Part shown: positions 41,970 to 50,482 of the stretch, in pieces
Layout of the letters: each line of letters starts with the position of its first letter
Position numbering within the stretch: the first letter of the stretch is position 1
NCBI RefSeq assembly: GCF_000421705.1
Contig: NZ_ATXN01000007.1
Span: 1 to 64,000 of the forward strand
Length of the DNA: 64,000 nt
From: Brevundimonas naejangsanensis DSM 23858
GTDB taxonomy: Bacteria > Pseudomonadota > Alphaproteobacteria > Caulobacterales > Caulobacteraceae
Reading direction: 5' to 3'
Position numbers and translations under genes: made by a program
Notes under the pieces: generated by a model
What the model saw: only the letters and a program-made list of their open reading frames with translations
What the model was told of the DNA's origin: nothing
Database searches by the model: none

Positions 41970-44834
41970 GTGACTGTCGAATCCGCCGAGATCAGCACCG
42001 TGTCGTCCCTGACGTTCGACCTGCCGCCCGCGCTGGCCACGCCGCCGGGGGCCGGCGCCGTGTGCGACGATCAGGGCGCGCGCAAGATCGGACGCGGCGC
42101 CGCCGAGGGCCTGTTCACCGGCGGCGACGTCATCGTCGCCCACGCCGGGCTGACAGCACGACGTCTGGGTCTGGCGCCGCCGCCGCGCTCGAGCGAGATG
42201 CTGGATGCGCTGGAGCTGTTCGCCTTCGTGCGCCCCGCCCGGTTCTGCGCGCCGTCGGCCACCGGACTGGCGCTGGCGCTGGGGCGCGAGGAGCCGAGAG
42301 GGGCCGAGGCGCAGGCCGCCGCCCTGCGCGCCGCCGCCGCCGACCTGCTGGCTGAACTGGCGGCGCCCGCCTATCCGGGACGGGAGGAGGCCTACACGCT
42401 GGCCCTGACGCTGGAGCGGGCGGGTTGGGGCTGGGCGCCGCGCGTGCTTCAAGCCCTGCGCGCCGGGCCGTTGCGCGAGCGTCAGCAGCGCGGCTCGGGC
42501 CTCGACGTCTGGGCTCGCCTGCAGGAGTGGGAGGACGAGGCGCCGCGCGGCGAGGCCGGGTCCGCCCCAGTCGATTCCGAAAGCGCCCGCATCCGTCTGG
42601 ACAAGCTGCTGCAGGCCTCGGGTCTGGACGAGACGCGACCCGCCCAATCCGACTATGCGGCCGAGGCCGCCTACGCCTTCTCGCCCCGCAATGAGGAGGG
42701 CCGACCGCGCGTCCTGCTGGCCGAAGCGGGGACCGGCACGGGCAAGACGCTGGGCTATCTAGCGCCCGCCAGCTTGTGGGCCGAGCGTAACGCCGGCGCA
42801 GCGTGGATATCGACCTACACCCGCGCCCTGCAACGCCAGATCGACCGCGAAAGCCGCGCCCTGTGGCCCGACGAGGCCGAACGACGCCGCAAGACGGTGG
42901 TGCGCAAGGGGCGCGAGAACTACCTCTGCCTGCTGAACCTTCAGGACATGGTGCAGGCGGCGCAGCTGGGGAACGGCGACCTGATCGGCATGGCCCTGGC
43001 CGCGCGCTGGGCCGCCCACACCCGCGACGGCGACATGACGGGGGGCGACTATCCCGGCTGGCTGCCCGGCCTCTATGCGACGGCGCCCATGCATCAGGCG
43101 GGACCGGCCAATCTGGTCGATCGGCGCGGCGAATGCGTCCACGCCGCCTGCCCCCACTATCGCCTGTGCTTCGTTGAAAAGACCATCCGCGCCAGCCGAC
43201 GGGCCGATCTGGTGGTGGCCAACCATGCGCTGGTGATGACGCAGGCGGCCTTCGACGGCGCCCGCACGGCGCGCGGCCTGAAGCAGGACGGCGAGACGGC
43301 GGCGCTGAAGCGCATTGTCTTCGATGAGGGCCACCACCTGTTCGACGCCGCCGACAGCGCCTTCTCAGCCTGCCTGTCGGGGCAGGAGGCGGCCGAACTG
43401 CGCCGCTGGATCAGAGGGCCGGAGGGGCGAGGCCGTCGCGGGCGCGGGCTGGAACAGCGTCTGGGCGACCTGACCGCCGACAACGAAGCCGCCTCCAAGG
43501 CCCTGAAGGACGCGCTCCAGGCCGCCGCCCAACTGCCCGGCGAAGGCGTGTCGGGCCGCATCGCCCCGGCCTCGGGCGAGGTGAACCCCATCGGGCCGAT
43601 CGAGCGGTTTCTGGTCGCGGCGCTGGAGCAGCTGCGCGCCCGCGCGGCCGAGAACGGCGGCGCCGAGTTCGGGCTGGAATGCGCCCTGCGCCCCGTCACC
43701 GAGCCGGTGCTGGAGGCCGCGCGCGAGGCCGCGCGCGCCATCGCCGCCGTCGAGGCGCCCCTGCTGGCCCTGTCGCGCCATCTCGAAGACATTCTGGACG
43801 AGGAGGCGGCCGAACTGGACGGCGCCGCCCGCGCCCGCATCGAAGGCTCGCTGCGCGGACTGGACCGGCGCGGCCGCATGACCCTGCCCGGCTGGCGCTC
43901 CATGCTGGCGGCGTTGGAGGAGGGTGGCGACGAACCGGACCCCGACTATGTGGACTGGTTGAGCGCCGAGGCCGCCTTCGGCCGCATCCACGACGTGGCG
44001 CTGCGTCGCCACTGGATCGATCCGACCGTGCCGCTGGAGGCGGCGGTGGTCATGCCGTCGCACGGGGTGCTGGTGACCAGCGCCACCCTGTCCGACCCGG
44101 CGGCCGAAGATCCCTTTGACCTGGCCCGCCTGCGGACCGGGGCGGCGCGCCTGATCGAACCGGCGCGGACGCTGAAGGTCGACAGTCCCTTCGACTATGC
44201 CACCAACAGCCGGGTCATCGTCGTCAACGACCTGGTCAAGGACGACCCGCGCCAGATCGCGGCGGCCATGCGCGAACTGTTCCTGGCGGCGGGCGGCGGA
44301 GGACTGGGCCTGTTCACAGCCATCCGGCGGTTGAAGGCGGTCTATGAACGGCTGGGGCCGGAACTGGCGCGCGCGGGCCTGCCGCTCTACGCCCAGCACG
44401 TCGATCCTCTGGAGGTCGGGGCGCTTGTGGATGTCTTCAGGGCCGAGCGGGACAGCTGCCTGCTGGGCACCGACGCCGTGCGGGACGGGGTGGACGTGCC
44501 GGGGCGGTCCTTGCGCGTTCTGGCCTTCGACCGGGTGCCGTGGCCGCGCCCGGACCTGCTGCACAAGGCGCGGCGCGAGCGGTTCGGCACGGGCTCGGGC
44601 GGGCGTTCCTGGGACGACGCCCTGGCGCGCGGGCGGATCGCTCAGGCGTTCGGCCGGCTGATCCGTCGGGCCGACGACCGGGGCGTCTTCGTCATGCTGG
44701 ACGCCGCTTGTCCGACGCGCCTGTTCGCCGCCTTGCCGCCGGGGACGGAGGTGCTGCGTCTGGGGCTGGCCGAAACGGTGGAGCTGACCAAGGGGTTCTT
44801 GGCCTCCTCTTCGTCATCCTCCGGCGAAGCGTAG
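41970..44834 (+). CDS. DinG/XPD-family ATP-dependent DNA helicase with N-terminal exonuclease-like domain
   Basis: 954 aa from GTG. Walker A AEAGTGTGKTLGYLAPA near residue 250, DEGHH box (IVFDEGHHLFDAAD), and the four-cysteine Fe-S cluster (Cys in NYLCLL plus GECVHAACPHYRLC), as in DinG and XPD 5'-3' helicases. The C-terminal GRLIRRADDRG is motif VI. The first 230 residues resemble a DEDD exonuclease fold (VIVAHAGLTARRLG; DALELFAFVRP) but the acidic catalytic residues are not visible, so this domain looks inactive. The stop codon lies within the outer arm of a long palindromic repeat. Role: probable recombination or R-loop repair. Confidence 0.92.
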   Translation: MTVESAEISTVSSLTFDLPPALATPPGAGAVCDDQGARKIGRGAAEGLFTGGDVIVAHAGLTARRLGLAPPPRSSEMLDALELFAFVRPARFCAPSATGLALALGREEPRGAEAQAAALRAAAADLLAELAAPAYPGREEAYTLALTLERAGWGWAPRVLQALRAGPLRERQQRGSGLDVWARLQEWEDEAPRGEAGSAPVDSESARIRLDKLLQASGLDETRPAQSDYAAEAAYAFSPRNEEGRPRVLLAEAGTGTGKTLGYLAPASLWAERNAGAAWISTYTRALQRQIDRESRALWPDEAERRRKTVVRKGRENYLCLLNLQDMVQAAQLGNGDLIGMALAARWAAHTRDGDMTGGDYPGWLPGLYATAPMHQAGPANLVDRRGECVHAACPHYRLCFVEKTIRASRRADLVVANHALVMTQAAFDGARTARGLKQDGETAALKRIVFDEGHHLFDAADSAFSACLSGQEAAELRRWIRGPEGRGRRGRGLEQRLGDLTADNEAASKALKDALQAAAQLPGEGVSGRIAPASGEVNPIGPIERFLVAALEQLRARAAENGGAEFGLECALRPVTEPVLEAAREAARAIAAVEAPLLALSRHLEDILDEEAAELDGAARARIEGSLRGLDRRGRMTLPGWRSMLAALEEGGDEPDPDYVDWLSAEAAFGRIHDVALRRHWIDPTVPLEAAVVMPSHGVLVTSATLSDPAAEDPFDLARLRTGAARLIEPARTLKVDSPFDYATNSRVIVVNDLVKDDPRQIAAAMRELFLAAGGGGLGLFTAIRRLKAVYERLGPELARAGLPLYAQHVDPLEVGALVDVFRAERDSCLLGTDAVRDGVDVPGRSLRVLAFDRVPWPRPDLLHKARRERFGTGSGGRSWDDALARGRIAQAFGRLIRRADDRGVFVMLDAACPTRLFAALPPGTEVLRLGLAETVELTKGFLASSSSSSGEA

Positions 44835-44961
44835 CGGAGACCGGGGGACCCAGCGGCGCCCTGAGGGCGAAAGCCCACGCGCCGCGCTTGCAGCAAAGAT
44901 CGCCTTCGGCGCCGCTGGGTCCCCCGGTCAGCGCCGCTGCGCGGCTTGCCGGAGGATGACG
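44812..44961. repeat. Long palindromic repeat A (two nested inverted repeats)
   Basis: Outer arms CGTCATCCTCCGG... / ...CCGGAGGATGACG and inner arms of 21 bp (44840-44860 and 44908-44928, core GACCCAGCGGCGCC) around a 47-nt loop. A second copy, in opposite orientation, lies at 58677-58830. It occupies the gap between the helicase and ybaK genes and overlaps the helicase stop. Confidence 0.92.
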
Positions 44962-44981
44962 AAAGGTGAGATGGGGACGCC

Positions 44982-45455
44982 ATGTCCAAGACCACCCCCG
45001 CCACCGTCGCCCTGACCAAGGCCGGCGTCGCTTTTGAACTGCACCCCTACGACTACGACCCCGACGCGCCGCGCGTGGGCCTGCAGGCGGCCGAGGCGCT
45101 GGGCTGGGCGCCTGAGCAGGTGTTCAAGACGCTGATGACGCTGGTGGACGCCAAGCCTGTCTGCGTCGTCGTCCCGTCCGACTGCGAGGTCAGCATGAAG
45201 AAGCTGGCCGCCGCCGCCGCGGGCAAGTCGGCCCAGATGATGAAGCCCGCCGACGCCGAACGCCTGACCGGCTTCAAGGTCGGCGGCGTCAGCCCCTTCG
45301 GCCAGCGCAAGGCCGTCCCGACCTTCATCGACGAGACGGCGATCCTGTTCGACCGGGTGCTGATCAACGGCGGCCAGCGCGGCCTGCTGCTCGAACTACC
45401 GCCGGACGAGGCGGCCCGCGCCTGCGCGGCGGCGTGGGCGGATCTGACGGCCTGA
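44982..45455 (+). CDS. ybaK: Cys-tRNA(Pro)/Cys-tRNA(Cys) deacylase YbaK
   Basis: 157 aa YbaK/ProX editing domain. It hydrolyses Cys mischarged on tRNA-Pro. The conserved Lys in PEQVFKTLM (about 45) and the GGVSPFGQRK motif (about 105-115) are present, with the C-terminal INGGQRGLLLELPP strand. The length fits. The start ATG lies just after palindromic repeat A. Confidence 0.93.
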   Translation: MSKTTPATVALTKAGVAFELHPYDYDPDAPRVGLQAAEALGWAPEQVFKTLMTLVDAKPVCVVVPSDCEVSMKKLAAAAAGKSAQMMKPADAERLTGFKVGGVSPFGQRKAVPTFIDETAILFDRVLINGGQRGLLLELPPDEAARACAAAWADLTA

Positions 45456-45460
45456 CCAGC

Positions 45461-45895
45461 CTAGCTCTCGAACGTCACGACCACGCTGGCGGCGGAACGC
45501 TCGGCCTCGCCGTGGAACACCGCTTCGATGTTGTTGCCGTCCGGGTCGAGCAGGAAGGCGGCGTAGTAGCCGGGGTGATAGGGCCGCTCGCCCGGCGCGC
45601 CGTTGTCGGTTCCGCCCGCCGCCAACCCCGCCTTGTGGAAGGCTTCGACCATGGCGCGGTCCTTCGCCTGGAAGGCCAGATGGCAGCGGCCGGTCGCGCG
45701 GCCCTGCGCAGCGATGCTGTCCACCGCCGAGACGAACAATTCGTCGGCCCAGAAGAAGCGTTCGGCTTCGCCGCCGATCGGCACGCCCAGGGCCTCCAGC
45801 ACCGCGCCGTAGAAGCGGCGGCTGGCCTCAAGGTTCGGCGTCACCAGTTGCAGATGGTCGATCAGCCGGCCGCGATGAAGCTGCTGCGTCTCCAT
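45461..45895 (-). CDS. VOC family (glyoxalase/bleomycin-resistance fold) protein
   Basis: 144 aa. Two beta-alpha-beta-beta-beta modules: N-terminal IDHLQLVTPNLEASRRFYGAVLEALG with the metal-ligand His, and C-terminal GYYAAFLLDPDGNNIEAVFHGE with the closing Glu. It resembles glyoxalase-like lyases or dioxygenases of unknown substrate. It converges with ybaK and is transcribed alone. Confidence 0.88.
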   Translation of the reverse strand: METQQLHRGRLIDHLQLVTPNLEASRRFYGAVLEALGVPIGGEAERFFWADELFVSAVDSIAAQGRATGRCHLAFQAKDRAMVEAFHKAGLAAGGTDNGAPGERPYHPGYYAAFLLDPDGNNIEAVFHGEAERSAASVVVTFES

Positions 45896-45997
45896 GATCC
45901 TCGTCTCCTGTCAGCTTGCAATTCGAACGGGCGGCAGCCTCGCCTGTTCCTGCTGACAGGACGTGTCAGCAGCCGCTCATCCTGCTAAAGCGCGCTC

Positions 45998-47056
45998 ATG
46001 ACCGACGCCGTCCCGCATCACAGCCGCAAGGGCTTGATCATCCCTTTCGCCATCGTCGCCGTGGGCCTGGTCCTGTGGACCGGCTGGTGGTTCTTCCTGA
46101 CCCAACAGATCGAACAGCGTCTGGAGGGCAAGATCGCCGGGCTGCAGCAGAGCGGCTGGACCATCACGCATGGCGGCGTCTCGACCACGGGCTGGCCGAT
46201 GCACGCGCGGGTGACGATCAAGCATCTGGATGTGATCGCGCCGTCGGGCCACGCCGTCGAGGCGCCCGAGATGGTGGCGCAGGCCAACGCCTATAATCCC
46301 ACGCGCTGGGTGCTGGCGGCGCCGGACGGTCTGACCGTCACGCGCGGCGAAAAGGGCAAGACCGCCATCCGCGCCGAAGGCATCCGCATGAGCCTGCACG
46401 GCCTGACCCAGCGCTGGCCCAATGTCGTGCTGGAGCTGGAGAAGCCGGTCTTCACCGCCCTGCCGGACGCCGAGCCCTTCCCGCTGAAACAGGCGGCGCT
46501 GGTGCAGTTTTACATGCGGCCGCATCTGGTCGGCTCGGACACGCCGACCGATGACGTCGACGTGCTGTTCCGCCTGGTCGACGGCGAGGGCCGCGCGAAC
46601 GGCCCGATCGAGGGCTTCACCCAGTCGGGGATGCTGAACGCCCAGATCGAGGCGGTGATCGAAAAGGCCTCGGCCCTGCGCAAGGGCGCGGACGCCAAGG
46701 GACTGCTGACCGCATGGACGGCGGCGGGCGGCCGCTTCATCGACGTGAAGGGCCAGCTTCAGGCGGGCGAAAGCAAGGCCTTCGTCTCCAGCGACGCCCT
46801 GTCGGCGGACGCCAAGGGCCAACTTGAAGGCGAGGTCTTCGTGCGCGCCGAGAAGCCGCTGGCGGCCATCGTCGGCCTGGCGGGCGCCCAGCAGGGCGGG
46901 GCGCTGGACCGCGCCGCCGCGGCCAGGGCCGCCGCCGCCACGCCGCAGGGCGGAACCGGCGACGACGGTCAGGGCGTGGAGTTGGCCATCCTGTTCCGCG
47001 GCGGCCGCACCTATCTGGGACCGTTCGCCCTGGCGCCCGCGCCGCAGCTGTTCTGA
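45998..47056 (+). CDS. DUF2125 domain-containing protein
   Basis: 352 aa. One N-terminal membrane anchor (FAIVAVGLVLWTGWWFFL, about 16-33) and a long periplasmic beta-rich DUF2125 domain beginning EQRLEGKIAGLQQSGWTI and including MHARVTIKHLDVIAP. DUF2125 is found mainly in alphaproteobacteria and has no known function. It is followed by a small hypothetical gene and hisC, a gene order I associate with Caulobacterales. Confidence 0.88.
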   Translation: MTDAVPHHSRKGLIIPFAIVAVGLVLWTGWWFFLTQQIEQRLEGKIAGLQQSGWTITHGGVSTTGWPMHARVTIKHLDVIAPSGHAVEAPEMVAQANAYNPTRWVLAAPDGLTVTRGEKGKTAIRAEGIRMSLHGLTQRWPNVVLELEKPVFTALPDAEPFPLKQAALVQFYMRPHLVGSDTPTDDVDVLFRLVDGEGRANGPIEGFTQSGMLNAQIEAVIEKASALRKGADAKGLLTAWTAAGGRFIDVKGQLQAGESKAFVSSDALSADAKGQLEGEVFVRAEKPLAAIVGLAGAQQGGALDRAAAARAAAATPQGGTGDDGQGVELAILFRGGRTYLGPFALAPAPQLF

Positions 47057-47069
47057 TGCCGCCCTTGTC

Positions 47070-47762
47070 ATGCTGATCGAGCCGCCCGCCGACGAAGCGC
47101 GCCTGTCGCTGGAACGGGCCGTGGCCGAGGCCGTCCGCGCGCGGCTGGCGGCGGGAGCGCGCGGTTCGGTCGACGGCGACGCCATCGCCCTGCGCGCGGT
47201 TCTTTCAGGAATGAGCCTGTCCGAAAAAGCGGCGGTGCGCGCCGTGCTGGGGCGACTGGAAGCGGCGGAAGGGCGTCCGCTGATCGCCTGCGGAGCGCTG
47301 TCGCAAATGCTGGCGTCTGACCGCTGGGGTCTGGCGGCGCGGCCGATGGCCGAGGCGGATCAGGCCCTGATCGCCGTGCGCGACGGGGCGGCGCGCAAGA
47401 CGCGCGCCCTGATCGATCTGTCGCCGCGGCCGTGGTGGGGGCGGCTGCTAGCCCTGCCCATGCTGAAGATCATCGCCGCCCTGCCCGATGACGCCGCCGG
47501 GGCGCCGCGCGCCCTGATGGTGTCGACCGAGGCGCCGGGACCGACCGGCGAGGACCGCACCTTCTGGGTCACGGACAGCGCATGGCCGGACGCCCGTATC
47601 GTCGAGGCCCTGTCGCAGGCCGGTCTGGCGGCCGAATTTCTGTCGGGCGGAGGCGGGTTGAAGCTGTTCGTCCTGACAGGCTATGTGCAGGCGGAAGACA
47701 TCAGGCTGGACGGCGCGCCCGGCGGCCTGACCGGCGTCATCGGCGCCGCTCCCGTCTTCTGA
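47070..47762 (+). CDS. Conserved hypothetical protein between DUF2125 and hisC
   Basis: 230 aa, Ala/Leu/Arg-rich, soluble. The first 110 residues are helical; the C-terminal part has an alternating pattern (TFWVTDSAWPDARIVEALSQ, LKLFVLTGYV) that could be a small regulatory beta-alpha domain. I do not recognise a family with confidence. Position before hisC, whose products often work in aromatic or histidine synthesis, hints at amino-acid metabolism (a diverged chorismate-mutase/ACT-type layout was considered but no catalytic motif is visible). The start could also be slightly upstream. Confidence 0.6.
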   Translation: MLIEPPADEARLSLERAVAEAVRARLAAGARGSVDGDAIALRAVLSGMSLSEKAAVRAVLGRLEAAEGRPLIACGALSQMLASDRWGLAARPMAEADQALIAVRDGAARKTRALIDLSPRPWWGRLLALPMLKIIAALPDDAAGAPRALMVSTEAPGPTGEDRTFWVTDSAWPDARIVEALSQAGLAAEFLSGGGGLKLFVLTGYVQAEDIRLDGAPGGLTGVIGAAPVF

Positions 47763-47806
47763 ACATAGCGGCTCAAGTTTTTCGACCGGCAGGGGATGAC
47801 GCGCGC

Positions 47807-48922
47807 ATGACCGAAGCGAACCAGGCGCCGTCCGGCGGCGCGCCTCAACCCAAGCGCGGCGTGCTGGACATCGCGCCCTATGTCGGCGGCAAGAGCGCCA
47901 TCGCCGGGGTGGCCAAACCGATCAAGCTGTCCTCCAACGAAAACGCGCTGGGCGCGGGCGAAAAGGCGCGCGAGGCCTTCGCCGCCGCCGCGTCTTCGAT
48001 CCACCTCTATCCCGACGGCCGGGCCGATCGCCTGCGCGCAGCGGTGGCCGAGGCGCACGGGCTGGAGCCGGAGCGGCTGATCTTCGGCAACGGCTCGGAC
48101 GAAGTCTTCGCCCTGCTGAACCAGACCTATCTGGAGGCCGGGGACAATATCGTCACCAGCCAGTACGCCTTCGTCGCCTATCAGATCTCGGCCCGCGCCT
48201 GTCAGGCCGAAGTCAGGCAGGCGGCCGAGCCGGACTTCCGCGCCGATGTCGACGCCATGCTGGCCCTGATCGATGAGCGGACGAAGCTGGTCTATCTGTC
48301 GAACCCGGCCAATCCGACCGGCAGCTTCGCCACGGGCGAGGAGATCCGCCGCCTGCACGCGGGCCTGCCGCCCCACGTCATCCTGGTGATCGACGAAGCC
48401 TACGCCGAGTTCGTGACCGAGCCGGACTGGGAAAGCGCCTTCGATCTGGCGCGCACGGCGCCCAACATCGTCGTCACCCGCACCTTCTCCAAGCTGCATG
48501 GGCTGGGCGGTCTGCGGGTCGGCTATGGCTATGCGCCGCTGGCGGTGGAGCAGGCCATCGACCGCATTCGCCTGCCGTTCAACGTCTCCCTGCCGGGGAT
48601 CGAAGCGGCCATCGCCGCCCAGGGCGATGAGGCGCACCAGAAGGCCTCGCGTGATCTGGTGGCCGAGTGGCGGCCGCGCCTGACCCAGGCCATTCGGGGC
48701 TTTGGTTTCGAGGTATTCCCGGCCTCAGGCAACTTCATCCTGATCCGCTTCCCCGATGCGAAGCGCTCAGCCTCGGCGGCGCAGGATTATCTGCAGGCCA
48801 AGGGCATCATCGTTCGCGGCGTGGGCGGCTATGGCCTGCCTGACTGCCTGCGGGTGACGATCGGGACGGAAGACCAGAACCGCGCCGTCCTCGACGCGCT
48901 CAGCGAGTTCGCGGCGAGCTGA
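47807..48922 (+). CDS. hisC: Histidinol-phosphate aminotransferase
   Basis: 371 aa PLP-dependent class I/II aminotransferase. Motifs: IKLSSNENALGAG (substrate/start region of HisC), GNGSDEVFALL, NPANPTGS and the PLP-Lys in TFSKLHGLGGLRVGYG. The start is the ATG at 47807, with an AGGGGA site 10 nt upstream; the longer open frame is an overlap with the previous gene. HisC-type enzymes also transaminate aromatic amino acids or prephenate, and in this context, away from other his genes, either function is possible. Confidence 0.93.
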   Translation: MTEANQAPSGGAPQPKRGVLDIAPYVGGKSAIAGVAKPIKLSSNENALGAGEKAREAFAAAASSIHLYPDGRADRLRAAVAEAHGLEPERLIFGNGSDEVFALLNQTYLEAGDNIVTSQYAFVAYQISARACQAEVRQAAEPDFRADVDAMLALIDERTKLVYLSNPANPTGSFATGEEIRRLHAGLPPHVILVIDEAYAEFVTEPDWESAFDLARTAPNIVVTRTFSKLHGLGGLRVGYGYAPLAVEQAIDRIRLPFNVSLPGIEAAIAAQGDEAHQKASRDLVAEWRPRLTQAIRGFGFEVFPASGNFILIRFPDAKRSASAAQDYLQAKGIIVRGVGGYGLPDCLRVTIGTEDQNRAVLDALSEFAAS

Positions 48923-48926
48923 AGAC

Positions 48927-49718
48927 TCAGCCGCCGCTGTTGAAGCGCACCACGCCGATCACGCCTGCGCGCCAGACGTAGTCGTCCTTGATCAGGGGGC
49001 TGTCCTTGATGTCGCCCAGACGCTGTTCGTAGTTGACGAAAGCGCCGACGCCGTAACGGTCGCCGATCGGCACAGCCAGCATGGCTGCGGCGCCTGCGGC
49101 CGACAGTCCGCCCGACGGCGTGAAGGCGGCGTAGTCGGTATTGGCCGCTTCCTGTGCGGTCACGCCGTAATAGCGCTGGACGCGCGCGTCGCTGCCGCCG
49201 CGCATATAGGCCATCGTCTGCAACATGCCGACGGGCGTCACGCGCTGGTGGCTGACCGAGCCGTAGTACTCAAGACCGGCGTCGTCGCCGGTGGCGTCAT
49301 GCTGGATGCGGCCTCCGACCACGACATTGCCCGGCAGACGTTTGAAGGCGTAAAGGGCCGCATCGGCGCCGTAGCCGGGCCGGTCCATGCCCTCGATGTC
49401 GCCCGCTGCAAAGCGCGGACGCAACTGAACGCCCGCATGGAAACCGTCGCGCTTGACGGCGTTCCAGCCCAGTCCGTCCAGACCGTTGGCGTAGACGATG
49501 TCACGATAGGAGGCCGAGCCCCAGGCGGTGAAGTTGAAATCCTCGGACTTGTCGCCCGAGACGCTGAAGCCTCGGACAAAGCCGCCGCCGATGTCGACCT
49601 TCCACGTCTGCGGCGCTTCAAGCGGCTGGAACGGCTGGGACTGCGCAGAGGCGACAGCCGGAAGGGCGCCGAGGGCGACCGTCAGCAGGGCGAGGCGAAA
49701 GGCGGAGCGTGAAATCAT
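48927..49718 (-). CDS. MipA/OmpV family outer membrane protein
   Basis: 263 aa. Signal peptide MISRSAFRLALLTVALGALP... cut near VASAQ. The mature part is a predicted beta-barrel of about 12 strands ending VWRAGVIGVVRFNSGG, the family-type C-terminus with a hydrophobic/aromatic finish. MipA was first described as a scaffold between murein polymerase and MltA in E. coli; OmpV is a porin-like protein. The start at MISRSAF is fixed by the signal peptide. Convergent with hisC. Confidence 0.88.
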   Translation of the reverse strand: MISRSAFRLALLTVALGALPAVASAQSQPFQPLEAPQTWKVDIGGGFVRGFSVSGDKSEDFNFTAWGSASYRDIVYANGLDGLGWNAVKRDGFHAGVQLRPRFAAGDIEGMDRPGYGADAALYAFKRLPGNVVVGGRIQHDATGDDAGLEYYGSVSHQRVTPVGMLQTMAYMRGGSDARVQRYYGVTAQEAANTDYAAFTPSGGLSAAGAAAMLAVPIGDRYGVGAFVNYEQRLGDIKDSPLIKDDYVWRAGVIGVVRFNSGG

Positions 49719-49768
49719 GAGCGGGTCCCGGTCAACAGCTGATGATATAGGGGCCCGCCCTCCAAAGC

Positions 49769-50482
49769 CTAGGTTCTGGGCGGCAACAAGGCGGTCGAGG
49801 CGTCTTCGATCCGGCTTTCCAACTGCTTCATGAACTCGGCCCGCTTCAGACCCGCGGGAATCGGCGGCAGAAACTCGAACACCACCGTGCCCGGATAGCG
49901 TTTGAAACCATGCGCCGGCCAATGGACGCCCGAGTTGGTGGCGACCGGCCAGCAGGGCGCGTCCACGTCACGATAGATGGCGGCGACGCCGGGCTTGTAG
50001 TCGGCCGGTGCGCCCGGAGCCGTGCGCGTGCCTTCGGGGAAGATCAGGATCTGACGCCCCTCCGCCAGACGGGCGCGGGTCTGGCGCACCATGTCCTTCA
50101 GCGCCTTGGCGTGGGCGGCGCGGTCGACGGCGATCATCTTCGTCTTCCAGGCGAACCAGCCGAAGAAAGGCAGCGGCATCAGCTCCTTCTTCATCACGAA
50201 ACAGGCGTCGTCGAGGAAGGCGAAGGGGGCGATGACGTCCAGCATCCCCTGATGCTTGGCCGCAATCAGGGCCGGGCCGGTCGGACGATGCTCCAGCCCA
50301 CGCACTTCGACCTTCACCCCCGCGATCCAGCGCAGGCCGAACAGGACGAAGCGCGCCCACAGCTTGATCACCCCCATCGCCGCCCGGTGCGGCATCAGCA
50401 GCGCGGGCGACAGCAGGACGGCGAACAGCGGCATCGACAGATATAGCCACAGGGTGAAGATCAGGGATCGAACGGTCGTCAT
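49769..50482 (-). CDS. plsC: 1-acyl-sn-glycerol-3-phosphate acyltransferase (PlsC-like)
   Basis: 237 aa. One or two N-terminal membrane segments (FTLWLYLSMPLFAVLLSPAL), the acyltransferase box KHQGMLD (H-x4-D) and IFPEGTRTAPG (PEGTR, binds glycerol-phosphate). It makes phosphatidic acid for phospholipid synthesis. The start at MTTVRSLIF overlaps the ydcF stop (ATGA). It is the last gene of the leftward string ftsE - ftsX - ydcF - plsC. Confidence 0.92.
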   Translation of the reverse strand: MTTVRSLIFTLWLYLSMPLFAVLLSPALLMPHRAAMGVIKLWARFVLFGLRWIAGVKVEVRGLEHRPTGPALIAAKHQGMLDVIAPFAFLDDACFVMKKELMPLPFFGWFAWKTKMIAVDRAAHAKALKDMVRQTRARLAEGRQILIFPEGTRTAPGAPADYKPGVAAIYRDVDAPCWPVATNSGVHWPAHGFKRYPGTVVFEFLPPIPAGLKRAEFMKQLESRIEDASTALLPPRT

